Shown: positions 15,395 to 24,630 of the stretch, in pieces
How positions within the stretch are numbered: the stretch's first letter is position 1
Layout: every line of letters starts with the position of its first letter
Assembly (NCBI GenBank): GCA_039975855.1
Contig: JBDWGH010000004.1
Coordinates: 372,001 to 436,000, forward strand
From: Litorimonas sp039975855
GTDB lineage: Bacteria; Pseudomonadota; Alphaproteobacteria; Caulobacterales; Maricaulaceae
DNA: 64,000 bases
Direction of reading: 5' to 3'
Made by a program: the position numbers and the translations under genes
The notes under the pieces: model-generated
What the model saw: the letters and a program-made list of their open reading frames with translations, nothing else
What the model was told of the DNA's origin: nothing
Database searches by the model: none

Positions 15395-15876
15395 ATTTGC
15401 GCGAGAATAAGTTTAACTTAGCTCAACAAGGGGTCATCACCTTAGTTTCTCCAATTGATGGTCGTGTTGCAGCAATTCCTGTGACAGAAGGAGTAGCGGT
15501 AGCTCAGAACGATTTGATGGCCACGATTTTGCCCGCGGGAGGAAAGCTCGAAGCCGAACTATTCGTTCCATCCAAGGATGCCAGCCTCGTAAAGATTGGG
15601 CAGAAAGTTCGTATTAAGTACCATGGTTTCCCGTATCAAAGATACGGCGTTATGACGGGGTCGGTTGATTCATTTTCAAAAACTATATTTTTACCCAGCG
15701 AAATTTCAGGCATGTTTCAAAGCAACGAACCAGCTTACAGAATTATCATTGAATTAGATCAACAAGAAATACAGGCAAGTAATCAGACTTTTCCGTTGCA
15801 ATCTGGAATGACACTGGATGCTGACATTGTATACGGAAGAGAAAAGCTCTGGCGTCTGTTTTTCCAAGAAAGATAA
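15367..15876 (+). pseudogene. HlyD-family membrane fusion protein, 3' half only
   Basis: About 165 codons matching the C-terminal half of bacteriocin/colicin-type HlyD adaptors (CvaA/RaxA-like). It contains the second half of the lipoyl motif (VSPIDGRVAAIPVTEG), then a beta-barrel part with KIGQKVRIKYHGFPYQRYG and LQSGMTLDADIV, and the family ending KLWRLFFQ. The N-terminal membrane anchor, first lipoyl half and coiled coil are missing. The 5' break coincides with the start of the opposite-strand toxin fragment around 15365-15395, so one rearrangement probably made both. No ABC transporter partner is adjacent. The full-length secretion adaptor at 34757-36067 is a different subfamily. Confidence 0.75.
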
Positions 15877-15957
15877 GTATTAGAGACGTACAAACTCCGA
15901 ACAAGAACCCGCTTAAAACCAAAACAAGACGTCCTCCATGAATTTAAATACCAACGC

Positions 15958-17133
15958 ATGAAGACAATTCGCAAAGTTACCTCATCTTTTGTACTCATTT
16001 TCTTGCTTCCCCTTACAAGTTGCACGAACGAAAATGTTCCTGAGAAATTGACTTCAAGCCTAGAGACACCATCCACATCGGCGAACGAAACATTCAAAAG
16101 CTCCGAAGGAAGTAATTTAGACGATTGGCGACCGTCAGAACTTACCGCTAATGGCTACAGAATGCAGACAGGCGATATCCCGTGTCCTATGGACGATGAA
16201 GACATCGTTTATTTGGATCCATTCGCTGTCATTCCGAAACTTGCGAAAGAGAAACAAGCGGTGATGATCAATGAGTCACACTTCAAACCACTGCACCGTG
16301 TATTTGTACAGGAACTCACTAAGGAATTAATACCTGAGGGATATTCACACTTCGGATCGGAATTGTTTGGAGTAGACAAAACTCAATGGTTGAACTCAAC
16401 ATTTAGAGATCGAACCTATTTGGTTCAGGGTTCATCCCTTGCACACTACTGGTCAGATCCAATCTTTGGGCAAGTAGCGGAGTATTTAGGATCAGCGAAC
16501 CTTACTCTCTTCTCCTATGAAGAGGCCATGGTAAATCGCATTGAGGGCGTAAACAGCGCAGTAGAATACAGGGAACAAGGACAAGCACAGAACATATTGG
16601 ATCAAGTTGCATCTAATCCAAATGGGAAGTTCATCATCTTCGGTGGCTACCACCATGTAAAAGAAACTGATGATGTTACAGGGATAAAGTGGATGGCTGA
16701 ACGATTTAAGTCGATGAGCGGATTAGATCCTTTAACCATTAGTCAAACCGAGTGTTATCTTGAAGAAGAGATTTCAGGAAACCATCTTGGCTATGGCCTA
16801 CTAGCCAATAAAAATGGAGTACCAATATCCCGTGATGGATATGATCTAATCATTGCCGCACCAAAGGGTGAATATTTACACGAACGTCCAACTTGGTTGT
16901 TTGAGGTAATGGACAGACAACTCGTAAAGGTGCCAGATAGTTTGCATTCTGATGACTACACACTAGTTGTGGCAATAAATTTAGATCGCCCAGAAGATGC
17001 TCCTTATGAAGATATAATTTATCGGCATCCGAACTCGAAGAAGCAACTTGCCCTTAGACCTGGCCCTTATCTTCTTAGAACCTATGGGAAAGACTATCAT
17101 ATTTTGGGGGAAGAGACTGTAATGATAGATTAA
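15958..17133 (+). CDS. Lipoprotein of unknown function
   Basis: A 391-aa predicted lipoprotein: signal MKTIRKVTSSFVLIFLLPLT followed by the lipobox cysteine at residue 22 (LTSC). The body begins about residue 60 with a conserved-looking domain. VMINESHFKPLHRVFVQEL (about 101-119) and FIIFGGYHHVKE (about 223-234) are reminiscent of ChaN/EreA-like folds with paired His and Glu residues. I cannot assign a reaction. The gene lies alone between the broken HlyD gene and the starch locus and is not closely linked to either. Confidence 0.65.
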   Translation: MKTIRKVTSSFVLIFLLPLTSCTNENVPEKLTSSLETPSTSANETFKSSEGSNLDDWRPSELTANGYRMQTGDIPCPMDDEDIVYLDPFAVIPKLAKEKQAVMINESHFKPLHRVFVQELTKELIPEGYSHFGSELFGVDKTQWLNSTFRDRTYLVQGSSLAHYWSDPIFGQVAEYLGSANLTLFSYEEAMVNRIEGVNSAVEYREQGQAQNILDQVASNPNGKFIIFGGYHHVKETDDVTGIKWMAERFKSMSGLDPLTISQTECYLEEEISGNHLGYGLLANKNGVPISRDGYDLIIAAPKGEYLHERPTWLFEVMDRQLVKVPDSLHSDDYTLVVAINLDRPEDAPYEDIIYRHPNSKKQLALRPGPYLLRTYGKDYHILGEETVMID

Positions 17134-17151
17134 AGATCGCGCATAGCGCTA

Positions 17152-17835
17152 TCAGTTGACCTCACTTTGATAGGTCTTAGTAGTTTTGGCCTGAAAAAAG
17201 CTATTAATTGTCAAACGCCCTTGGAGAGGGTTTTTAGAAAGACCGGCCATCTTAGGAATGAATCCCGAGTGTAATAAAGCAGACCGATAAAGCACCGCAC
17301 GGTTAGGAACTGCCTCCACTTTCATTATCATTTCAAATCGATCGTCAGATCCGCGCATATAGCCTGCCTTGGGCACACCCTCTTTCTGTAGCCCCGCTCT
17401 ATAATCAGGGTACGTTTCCGCAGTTAACACCTCCAGCTCTGTCGACCGATGGCGATAAAACGCCGTGCCGCCCTGCTCCGGTCCACTCAAGTAATGCAGT
17501 AGAGCGAAGCGTCCTGGATCAGTTGTATCGACATGTGGCAACCGCTGTATTGCCGTTAAGTCAGTTTCTGCCGTTGTCACCAATGAATAGCTACATTGTA
17601 CGAGACTGACGCCATGTTGAACCGCAAAAACATCTTTTAATGCCTTGGTCAGTCGTTCAGCGACGGGCTGTAGATGTGTTGGGTTGGCTGGAGCCTGAAT
17701 CCCAGGATAAAATTCGGCGTGCCGACCAAAAACCACATTTACGGCCGTTGCACGCAACTCGCTTACATCAGGGTGAAAATCGTCCATGATGACGATTGGT
17801 TCCTCCGAATGTCCAACGTATTTAATCTCGAACAT
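17152..17835 (-). CDS. DUF6445-type protein, 2-oxoglutarate/Fe(II) oxygenase-like fold
   Basis: A 227-aa protein resembling the DUF6445 family, which in marine and stalked bacteria often accompanies flavin halogenase-like and TonB receptor genes. The pattern of a 2OG-Fe(II) oxygenase is visible: HxD at His101/Asp103 (LPHVDTTDPGRF), distal His189 (ALLHSGFIP) and an Arg207 (QGRLTIN) that could bind 2-oxoglutarate. A GGTAFYRHR loop lies between. No signal peptide. Its start overlaps the end of the GH13 gene by 14 nt, making it the last gene of the GH97-GH13-DUF6445 operon. What it modifies is unknown; a link to the two halogenase-like enzymes upstream is a guess. Confidence 0.75.
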   Translation of the reverse strand: MFEIKYVGHSEEPIVIMDDFHPDVSELRATAVNVVFGRHAEFYPGIQAPANPTHLQPVAERLTKALKDVFAVQHGVSLVQCSYSLVTTAETDLTAIQRLPHVDTTDPGRFALLHYLSGPEQGGTAFYRHRSTELEVLTAETYPDYRAGLQKEGVPKAGYMRGSDDRFEMIMKVEAVPNRAVLYRSALLHSGFIPKMAGLSKNPLQGRLTINSFFQAKTTKTYQSEVN

Positions 17836-19207
17836 AGACTGCCCATCCCCATGGCGGCAGTGTCAATTCATCCCTCGTCATTCTCACAGATTTAGTCGCT
17901 GAGAATGATGAATACTGCTCAAGCGGTAAAGCGTCCGAAAAACGAAAGCTCTGAAACTCGTCTGACAAGTTCATCATGACCAGCACCTCACTGTCACCTT
18001 TGCGGCGAGTAAAGCTAAAGACGTTTTGAGGATTCGAGTTTTCAAGACCAATCAACTGGCCGCCCCAAACGCCATTATGCAAGGCCGGATTTTCGGATTT
18101 CAGAGTTACAAGATCTGCAAATACAGAGTTGACGGGATCATCGCAGCGCCATGCAATGAGGTCTTTCTCGAAAAACTCCAACCTCTTCTCATTGGCACAT
18201 TCTTGGCCATTATAGATAAGTGGAATCCCCTCACCTGTAAAAGACAGCACCATCGCCACCTCATAGGCGTCGCCATAGATATCTTGAGGAATTCCGTCCC
18301 ACGTATTTTGATCATGGTTGGACGTATATGCCATGCGCATTGCGCCCCTAGGCCATGCCTGCTGATAGTCTACGTAGTACCCTGCTATATCCTCCGCATT
18401 GGCCTTGCCTTTTACAATGTCCTGCATGATTTCCTTCCAACGCCAGGCATAGCTCGCGTCAAAAGCGCTATCGTGAAGTTCGGGTTCCTGCCACTCCGCC
18501 AACATGAAAACTGGTTTGATAGAATCTAAAGCTGGGCGGACATCTTCCCAAAAATCAGTTGGAACCATACCAGCCACGTCACATCGATAGCCGTCGATTC
18601 CGATATCTCTAACCCAATAGACTAAAGATTCTTTCATATAGTCGCGCAAACCATGCTGCTCGTAGTCTAAATCGGCCACATCCAACCAATCGGTATCTTC
18701 TGGATGTTGCATGCGGCCGGTTTCATCTCGGGTATACCACTCCGGATGATCGATAATGAGGTGATTGTCCCACGCCGTATGATTAGCGACCCAATCTATA
18801 ATAACTTTCATATCCAAGGCATGTGCCGCGTCGACCAAAGACTTAAAGTCCTCAAGTGTGCCCAGTTCAGGATTCACCTTGCGGAAGTCTTGGACCGCAT
18901 AAGGGCTACCCATTGAACCTTTGCGTTTCTCCTCGCCAATGGGGTGGATTGGCATAAGCCACAGAATATCAACGCCAAGCGTTTTAATACGCGCAAGATC
19001 GGCCTCTACCGCTTCAAAAGTTCCGGCTTTTGAATATTGCCGTGTATTTATTTGATAAATCACAGCATCTTTTGCCCATTCGGGCGTTTGCGCTTGGGAG
19101 ACGCTGCCGGATAGAGATGCTGCATCAGTCAAACCTAATTGATTTGGCTGCGCAGAACAGGCCAAGAGCGTAAAACTAGCTAAGCATATGATGGGCCAGC
19201 GGTTCAT
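17822..19207 (-). CDS. GH13 alpha-amylase-family lipoprotein
   Basis: A 461-aa glycoside hydrolase of family 13 with a lipoprotein signal (LLAC, Cys17). It probably sits on the outer membrane or in the periplasm and cleaves or transfers alpha-1,4-glucan. The catalytic residues are readable: nucleophile Asp210 (DGYRCDVAG), acid/base Glu238 (MLAEWQEPE) and the transition-state His298-Asp299 (SNHDQNTW). Conserved region I is DWVANHTAWD. It is shorter than classical amylases and has no carbohydrate-binding module. It overlaps the GH97 gene upstream by 4 nt (ATGA). Confidence 0.92.
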   Translation of the reverse strand: MNRWPIICLASFTLLACSAQPNQLGLTDAASLSGSVSQAQTPEWAKDAVIYQINTRQYSKAGTFEAVEADLARIKTLGVDILWLMPIHPIGEEKRKGSMGSPYAVQDFRKVNPELGTLEDFKSLVDAAHALDMKVIIDWVANHTAWDNHLIIDHPEWYTRDETGRMQHPEDTDWLDVADLDYEQHGLRDYMKESLVYWVRDIGIDGYRCDVAGMVPTDFWEDVRPALDSIKPVFMLAEWQEPELHDSAFDASYAWRWKEIMQDIVKGKANAEDIAGYYVDYQQAWPRGAMRMAYTSNHDQNTWDGIPQDIYGDAYEVAMVLSFTGEGIPLIYNGQECANEKRLEFFEKDLIAWRCDDPVNSVFADLVTLKSENPALHNGVWGGQLIGLENSNPQNVFSFTRRKGDSEVLVMMNLSDEFQSFRFSDALPLEQYSSFSATKSVRMTRDELTLPPWGWAVYVRD

Positions 19208-21354
19208 ATCTTTCGGAACCGAATAGCAAACCCGCCTGAGCGCGCGAGACGAAGCGAAAGACGACTATTCTGGGTCACTTCCTGCTTGCGTATATCCATC
19301 GCATAGGGATCATCTTCATAGTCAGCCGTTACCCCATCCGCATAGATCTGAGCTTCATATGTACCTTCGTCTAAAAATGAGAGATCCTTAAACGCAACCT
19401 CGCGGGCATCCGCATCTGTCACGGCACCGACATACCAGTCCTCACTATTGCGGTCTTTTCGGGCGATCACGGCAAACTCGCCAACAGCGCCATCAAGCGC
19501 GACACTCTCTTCCCAATCAGTCGGAACATCTTTGATGAATTGAAATGCGTCAGGCCTTTTCGCATATTCTTCAGGCGTATCCACAACCATCTGAATCGGA
19601 GAATATAGGACAACATACAGCGCCAGTTCTTTAGCCAGCGTGTGTTCAATTCGAGATTTCGGGCTATTACGCGGGAAGTCTTCGCGTACCGGCGGAACTT
19701 CATTTGGACGCAAATTAAACGCACCCGCCGTATAATCCATTGGCCCAGATAGCATCCGGGTAAAAATTAGATTCGCTACATGATCGGGGCCATTTGGCGG
19801 AACGCCCCAAGCATTGAACTCCTGCCCTCGCGCGCCTTCACGACTGACCCAGTTGGGATAAGTCCGGCGCAAGCCCGTATCTTTAACAGGTTCATGGGGA
19901 TTCATCGCAATTTCATGAGCATGCGCTCGTTTAACAACCTTCAAATGGTGGTCTACCTGATGTTGGCTGTCGTGATATTCATAGCGCGGGACGCCGTTTT
20001 CATCGATACGCTTGATGTTGCCATCATCCGCTACATAACCTGACTTAATAACCCGAACTCCGCTGGCTTGATATAAATCCAGGGCATCTTCTAATTGATT
20101 TTCGTAATTTGAAATATTGCCAGACGTTTCATGGTGACCGACCAATCGCGTCCCAACTTTTGCGCCATATGCAGCAACGGCCTCAATGTCGAAATCATCA
20201 TAAGTTTCGGTGAAGGAGAAGACGTCACCGTTATTGAACCAATCATCGTCCCAGCCAATATTCCAACCCTCAACCAAAACACCAACAAAGTCATTCTTGG
20301 CCGCAAAATCCATGTATGTTTTGGTTCGCTCAGTGGTGGCGGCATGAAGGCCTTCAATATTGCCTTGTTTTGCACCCCATGTTCCATTGCGGACGTGTTG
20401 GTCCCACCAAATTCCAGCATATTTACCGGGTTCAAAGTATGAGACATCACCAAGCGCATTGGGTTCATTTAAATTTAGAATAATATCAGAGTTGATGAGG
20501 TCGATGGCTTCATCCCCGATTTGTATCGTGCGCCAAGGCGTCACCATTGGTAAGGAGGTTACGACTTTTTTGCCATCACTTCTGGGGGCTAGTGACGCTT
20601 CAAGAACGCCCTCTCGCTCCTGCTCTAAACTCATCCCGGAATAATTGATTAAAGCCGCTTCATGGATGGATAAATGCGTTCCGTTGGGTTTCCGAAACGT
20701 GGCAGGTGTATGCACTTTCTGTATCGCGGAGACGGGAGTGTTTTGATACAGATATTCGTACCGATTATACATTCGAGACGGGATCCACCAACTCTCTGTT
20801 TCCTGACCTAAGTTAAATTCGGTCAACTCGTCCATCACGGAAATTGTGGCGGGTAAGGAACTTTGCTTGGGCACCTCATAGCGAAAACCAATTCCGTCAT
20901 TGAAGGCGCGCACACGCAGATTGAAACGAATGTCAGGTGCATTGCCGTCCGGCGCACGTCTCGCTTTGACTAATAACTCTTCGTGAACGTCCTGCACGAC
21001 GCGCCGTTCACCCCATGGCTGCTCCCAACTTTCATTTACTTCACTGGTTTCAATATCGATAATTTGAATATTTGCATCAGGACCAAAACCTTCCGCAAAT
21101 CGTAGACCTAAACGCGAAGCTGACACGGCGTCTTCGCCCGCAAAACTAACAGCATATTTCAACAAACCGCCTTCCGTAAAAAGGCGCACCTCAATCGCTC
21201 CGTCAGGACTGGAAACGCTCGCTGACTCCATGATTTTGCTTATCATCGCCTCTTGGCTTTCAACCTGGGCAGATTCAACAGATTGAGGGGTGGCCCCCAA
21301 ACAAGCGGTGAGTAAAACAGTAGAACCCAATAGAGTTGTCATGCGGATGGACAT
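19204..21354 (-). CDS. GH97 alpha-glucosidase (SusB-like) lipoprotein
   Basis: A 716-aa family 97 glycoside hydrolase with lipobox LTAC (Cys18). The N-terminal beta-sandwich is followed by the catalytic barrel. Signature stretches include GIWWDQHVRNGTWGAKQG, VEGWNIGWDDDWF and the calcium/acid cluster AMNPHEPVKDTGLRRTYPNW...REGARGQEF. The glutamates in NPHEP and ARGQE are those of the inverting alpha-glucosidase branch (SusB type), rather than the retaining galactosidase branch that uses Asp. It therefore likely trims maltodextrins to glucose in the periplasm. First gene of a three-gene operon, divergent from halogenase-like gene 1, with TTGCAA-type operators between them. Confidence 0.93.
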   Translation of the reverse strand: MSIRMTTLLGSTVLLTACLGATPQSVESAQVESQEAMISKIMESASVSSPDGAIEVRLFTEGGLLKYAVSFAGEDAVSASRLGLRFAEGFGPDANIQIIDIETSEVNESWEQPWGERRVVQDVHEELLVKARRAPDGNAPDIRFNLRVRAFNDGIGFRYEVPKQSSLPATISVMDELTEFNLGQETESWWIPSRMYNRYEYLYQNTPVSAIQKVHTPATFRKPNGTHLSIHEAALINYSGMSLEQEREGVLEASLAPRSDGKKVVTSLPMVTPWRTIQIGDEAIDLINSDIILNLNEPNALGDVSYFEPGKYAGIWWDQHVRNGTWGAKQGNIEGLHAATTERTKTYMDFAAKNDFVGVLVEGWNIGWDDDWFNNGDVFSFTETYDDFDIEAVAAYGAKVGTRLVGHHETSGNISNYENQLEDALDLYQASGVRVIKSGYVADDGNIKRIDENGVPRYEYHDSQHQVDHHLKVVKRAHAHEIAMNPHEPVKDTGLRRTYPNWVSREGARGQEFNAWGVPPNGPDHVANLIFTRMLSGPMDYTAGAFNLRPNEVPPVREDFPRNSPKSRIEHTLAKELALYVVLYSPIQMVVDTPEEYAKRPDAFQFIKDVPTDWEESVALDGAVGEFAVIARKDRNSEDWYVGAVTDADAREVAFKDLSFLDEGTYEAQIYADGVTADYEDDPYAMDIRKQEVTQNSRLSLRLARSGGFAIRFRKI

Positions 21355-21394
21355 ATTCGAGATCCCCTTTATAGTTTTGACTTCCTTTACACAA

Positions 21395-21406
21395 TTTTTG
21401 CAAAAA
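21395..21406. promoter_or_regulatory. Palindrome TTTTTGCAAAAA in the GH97/halogenase divergent promoter
   Basis: A perfect 12-bp palindrome 41-52 bp before the GH97 start codon. It shares the TTGCAA core with the sites at 21453, 27528, 27646 and, partly, 33891. Candidate binding site for the locus LacI-family regulator. Confidence 0.5.
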
Positions 21407-21452
21407 ACTAAAGAGATATGAGCTTTAAATCAGTAATATATAGCTTTTTTTG

Positions 21453-21467
21453 TTGCAAATTTTGCAA
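21453..21467. promoter_or_regulatory. Operator-like palindrome TTGCAAATTTTGCAA
   Basis: TTGCAAA and TTTGCAA around a single central T, 20-34 bp before the start codon of halogenase-like gene 1. The position overlaps or follows the promoter, as expected for repression. Confidence 0.55.
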
Positions 21468-21486
21468 AAATAGACAGTTTTAGTCC

Positions 21487-23001
21487 ATGAATACACCTAA
21501 CCAGGTCAAACGCATTGTCATAGTTGGAGGCGGCTCTGCAGGCTGGATGAGCGCTGCCGCCCTATCAAATGCGCTGGGGAATTCCGCAGATATTACATTG
21601 GTCGAGAGCGAAGCTATTGGCACAGTTGGGGTTGGCGAAGCCACGATCCCACCTATCCGTCAGTTCAATGATCGACTGGGTATTTCAGAGGCTGAATTCA
21701 TCCGGGCGACAAAGGGCAGCTTCAAGCTTGGTATTGAATTCGCTGGTTGGACCAAAGAGGGCGAGACGTATTTTCATCCTTTCGGACACTACGGAGCAGA
21801 TTTTGATGTGCACGTACCTTTCCATCATTATTGGCTTTCAGACTACGTCAAGGGTGGACAAGCCGGACCATTGGATGATTACAGCATCTGCTATACGGCC
21901 TCCAAAGCCGGGCGGTTCGCCCACCCAAATCGTGATCCGCGACAAGTCCAATCCCGTTTGGATTATGCGTATCATTTTGATGCGACACTCTACGCAGGCT
22001 ACCTAAGAACCTACGCGGAAACTCGTGGAGTGAACCGTATTCAGGGTCGTGTTTCAGAGGTTCTATTAGATCCGCAAAACGGACATATTGAGAGCGTCAA
22101 GTTAGATGGCGGAAAAACAATCAATGGCGACCTTTTTCTAGATTGCACAGGTTTTATGGGCGTCTTGATCGAAGGCGCCATGAAGACCGGATATGAAGAC
22201 TGGTCAAATTGGCTACCATGTAATCGCGCTGTCGCGATTCCGTCTGAAGGCACAGGCGGCCCGTTACCCTACACCCGCTCCACTTGCCGTGAGGCCGGAT
22301 GGCAATGGCGTATCCCATTGCAACACCGCACAGGGAATGGATACGTGTATTGCGACCGGTACTCTACCCCCGAAAAAGCCGAGCAGATATTGAGGAATAA
22401 TCTCGACGGACCGCCGATCGGGAGCGCAAAGCATTTACGCTTTATGACGGGTCGGCGGAAGAAATTTTGGAATAAGAACTGTGTAGCGGTCGGTCTTTCA
22501 GCAGGTTTTATGGAACCGTTAGAGTCAACATCTCTACACCTCATTCAATTTGCAATTATGCGGCTTTTGACGCTGTTCCCTGACACTGAAATGTCACCGC
22601 TTTTAGCTGAAGAATACAATCGTCTGACAACGGCAGAGTATGAACGTATTCGCGATTTCTTGGTATTGCATTATATCGCCAATGAACGAGAGGAACCATT
22701 CTGGAAAGAAATGGCGGCCTTAGATATTTCGGACGCCCTCCAATTTAAAATCGACCACTTCCGTGAGAATGGCGTTATCTCTCTGGATGGGCGTGAACTT
22801 TTTGGTAAACCTAGCTGGCTCGCTGTCCTTATAGGCCAAGGGGTATTTCCAAAACGAGCGCCTGGATTATCAGGAAGAGCCGAGGCGCGCGGGGTTCCTG
22901 TGGACATACGTTTTGCTCAAGTGAAAGACGCCATTACTGCCGCGACAGATGTAATGCCGTCGCACCCTCAAGCAATCCAAAACCTGATAGGAAAGCGTTA
23001 G
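21487..23001 (+). CDS. Flavin-dependent halogenase-like protein (tryptophan halogenase family), copy 1
   Basis: A 504-aa FAD enzyme of the tryptophan halogenase superfamily. The FAD motif GGGSAGWMSA is at 14-23. The catalytic lysine expected for halogenation is Lys80 (KGSFKLGIEF). The family motif WQWRIP is at 272-277, and Glu346-Ser347 (EPLESTS) match the active-site pair of PrnA. So the known halogenase residues are intact. In starch-type TonB loci of Caulobacter-like bacteria such genes are frequent, but their substrates are unknown. It diverges from the GH97 operon and converges on copy 2, sharing 4 nt at the stop codons. Whether it chlorinates or brominates anything is not shown by sequence. 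Confidence 0.88.
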   Translation: MNTPNQVKRIVIVGGGSAGWMSAAALSNALGNSADITLVESEAIGTVGVGEATIPPIRQFNDRLGISEAEFIRATKGSFKLGIEFAGWTKEGETYFHPFGHYGADFDVHVPFHHYWLSDYVKGGQAGPLDDYSICYTASKAGRFAHPNRDPRQVQSRLDYAYHFDATLYAGYLRTYAETRGVNRIQGRVSEVLLDPQNGHIESVKLDGGKTINGDLFLDCTGFMGVLIEGAMKTGYEDWSNWLPCNRAVAIPSEGTGGPLPYTRSTCREAGWQWRIPLQHRTGNGYVYCDRYSTPEKAEQILRNNLDGPPIGSAKHLRFMTGRRKKFWNKNCVAVGLSAGFMEPLESTSLHLIQFAIMRLLTLFPDTEMSPLLAEEYNRLTTAEYERIRDFLVLHYIANEREEPFWKEMAALDISDALQFKIDHFRENGVISLDGRELFGKPSWLAVLIGQGVFPKRAPGLSGRAEARGVPVDIRFAQVKDAITAATDVMPSHPQAIQNLIGKR

Positions 23002-24497
23002 GCCGTCACATTCTTGGCAATAAATTCGGCATGAGTTGGCAGTGGTTCAACCGTCTGAGAGATCAACGAATCTACGTCAGCAAGAAAACGCGACAATTGG
23101 TCTGGGCTCAACTTATCAGCCATCCGGTGATAAGACTTTGGCATCAATCCTTGACCAATCATCACTTGAGCCCAACTGCTTTCTCGGAAAATATCGTCGA
23201 TCTCCCGATAGATATGACCGGTCTCTTTGAACAATTCCATTTTGTGGATGAGGCTGTCGGGCACAGCCATATCTCTGCAATGTCGCCAGAACTCTGTATC
23301 GTCACGTTTGGTCTGCTTATAGTGCAGAACCAAGAAGTCCCGAACGAGTTCAAACTCTTTGCCGACAATGCGGTTATACTCCGCGCGCGTTGCGGAGCCG
23401 CAGTTTTTGTCAGGGAAAAATTCTAAAAGGCGAGACACATGGCTTTGCACAAAATGAATAGAGGTAGATTCCAGCGGCTCTAAAAAACCAGAGGACAAAC
23501 CCAGCGACACGCAATTTTTTGACCAAAAGTGTCGGCGGCGGCCCGTAGTGAAAGATAACTGTTTTGGCGAGCCGATAATATCGCCATCTAAACTCTCAAC
23601 AAGACGATCAGTTGCTTCATCCTGAGTCGTGAAACCGTCGCAAAAAACATGACCATTCCCAGTGCGATGTTGGAGAGGAATGCGCCATTGCCAGCCGGCC
23701 TCTCGCGCGGTTGATTTCGTATAGGGGAGTAAGGGCTTTGTGCTTTTGCAAGCGACGGCAACCGCACGGTTACACGGCAAATACTCTGACCAATCTTCAT
23801 ATTCTACGTTGAGTGCATCACCAATCAGCAGTCCTCGAAATCCAGAACAATCGATAAATAAATCACCATGAATGAAATCGCCTGATTCCAATTTTACTGA
23901 CTCTATGAAACCGGTTTCAGCATCCAAAATGACGTCGACGACTCGGCCTTCATGGCGATTAACCCCTAAATTTTCAGCTAAATTACGGAGGTGTTTTGCA
24001 TATAGTCCGGCATCGAAATGATAAGCGTAAGATAGACCACCCATTTGGGTGTTCCCGACCTTTTGGAGAGGGGCAAATTTGTGAGCATAGGCTGCGCGGT
24101 TGTGAAGTGAATAATCCCAAAGGGACGCCTCCGAGCCGCCGCTTAATTTTGCGCGTAACCAGTAATGATGAAATTTTAATCCCGCCAGATCGAGACCAGG
24201 GTCGCCAAATGTGTGAAGATAGCTTTCACCGAGACGACCCCAATCATTAAATTCGATCCCAAGTTTGAAACTTCCTTTAGTTGCACGGACGAACTCGGCC
24301 TCATCCAGACCAAGTGTACCGTTCAATTTTCGAATTTGCGGTATCGTCGCTTCACCCACTCCAACCGTGCCGATAGCATCTGATTCCACAAGCGTTATGT
24401 TGACCGTTTTACCCAAATATTTTGAAAGCGAAGCCGCCGCAATCCATCCGGAAGTACCGCCTCCAACAATGACAATGGATTGAATAGGTTCAGTCAT
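22998..24497 (-). CDS. Flavin-dependent halogenase-like protein (tryptophan halogenase family), copy 2
   Basis: A 499-aa paralogue of the gene at 21487, with the same motifs: FAD site GGGTSGWIAA, catalytic Lys78 (KGSFKLGIEF), WQWRIP followed by LQHRTGNG, and EPLESTSIHF. It is transcribed towards copy 1, and the two frames overlap at the tetranucleotide TTAG (22998-23001). It starts 134 nt after the TonB receptor stop on the same strand, but a strong terminator lies between. The pair probably arose by duplication; they differ throughout, so the event is old. Confidence 0.88.
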   Translation of the reverse strand: MTEPIQSIVIVGGGTSGWIAAASLSKYLGKTVNITLVESDAIGTVGVGEATIPQIRKLNGTLGLDEAEFVRATKGSFKLGIEFNDWGRLGESYLHTFGDPGLDLAGLKFHHYWLRAKLSGGSEASLWDYSLHNRAAYAHKFAPLQKVGNTQMGGLSYAYHFDAGLYAKHLRNLAENLGVNRHEGRVVDVILDAETGFIESVKLESGDFIHGDLFIDCSGFRGLLIGDALNVEYEDWSEYLPCNRAVAVACKSTKPLLPYTKSTAREAGWQWRIPLQHRTGNGHVFCDGFTTQDEATDRLVESLDGDIIGSPKQLSFTTGRRRHFWSKNCVSLGLSSGFLEPLESTSIHFVQSHVSRLLEFFPDKNCGSATRAEYNRIVGKEFELVRDFLVLHYKQTKRDDTEFWRHCRDMAVPDSLIHKMELFKETGHIYREIDDIFRESSWAQVMIGQGLMPKSYHRMADKLSPDQLSRFLADVDSLISQTVEPLPTHAEFIAKNVTA

Positions 24498-24547
24498 GAA
24501 GATACTCTAACGCTCGAATGCTTAAGTGCAATCACATGGGATGCGAC

Positions 24548-24583
24548 AAAAAAAGGCCGCCAACGCAAGGTGCGCCAACGGCC
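24548..24583 (-). terminator. Rho-independent terminator after the TonB receptor gene
   Basis: On the minus strand GGCCG...CGGCC encloses an inner CGCA/TGCG stem and is followed by seven T. It lies 48-83 nt after the receptor stop, so only read-through reaches halogenase-like gene 2. Confidence 0.75.
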
Positions 24584-24630
24584 AGTGTAAAACAGTTACT
24601 TGAGGGGAACTGCTCTTTCAGGGGGTAGAT

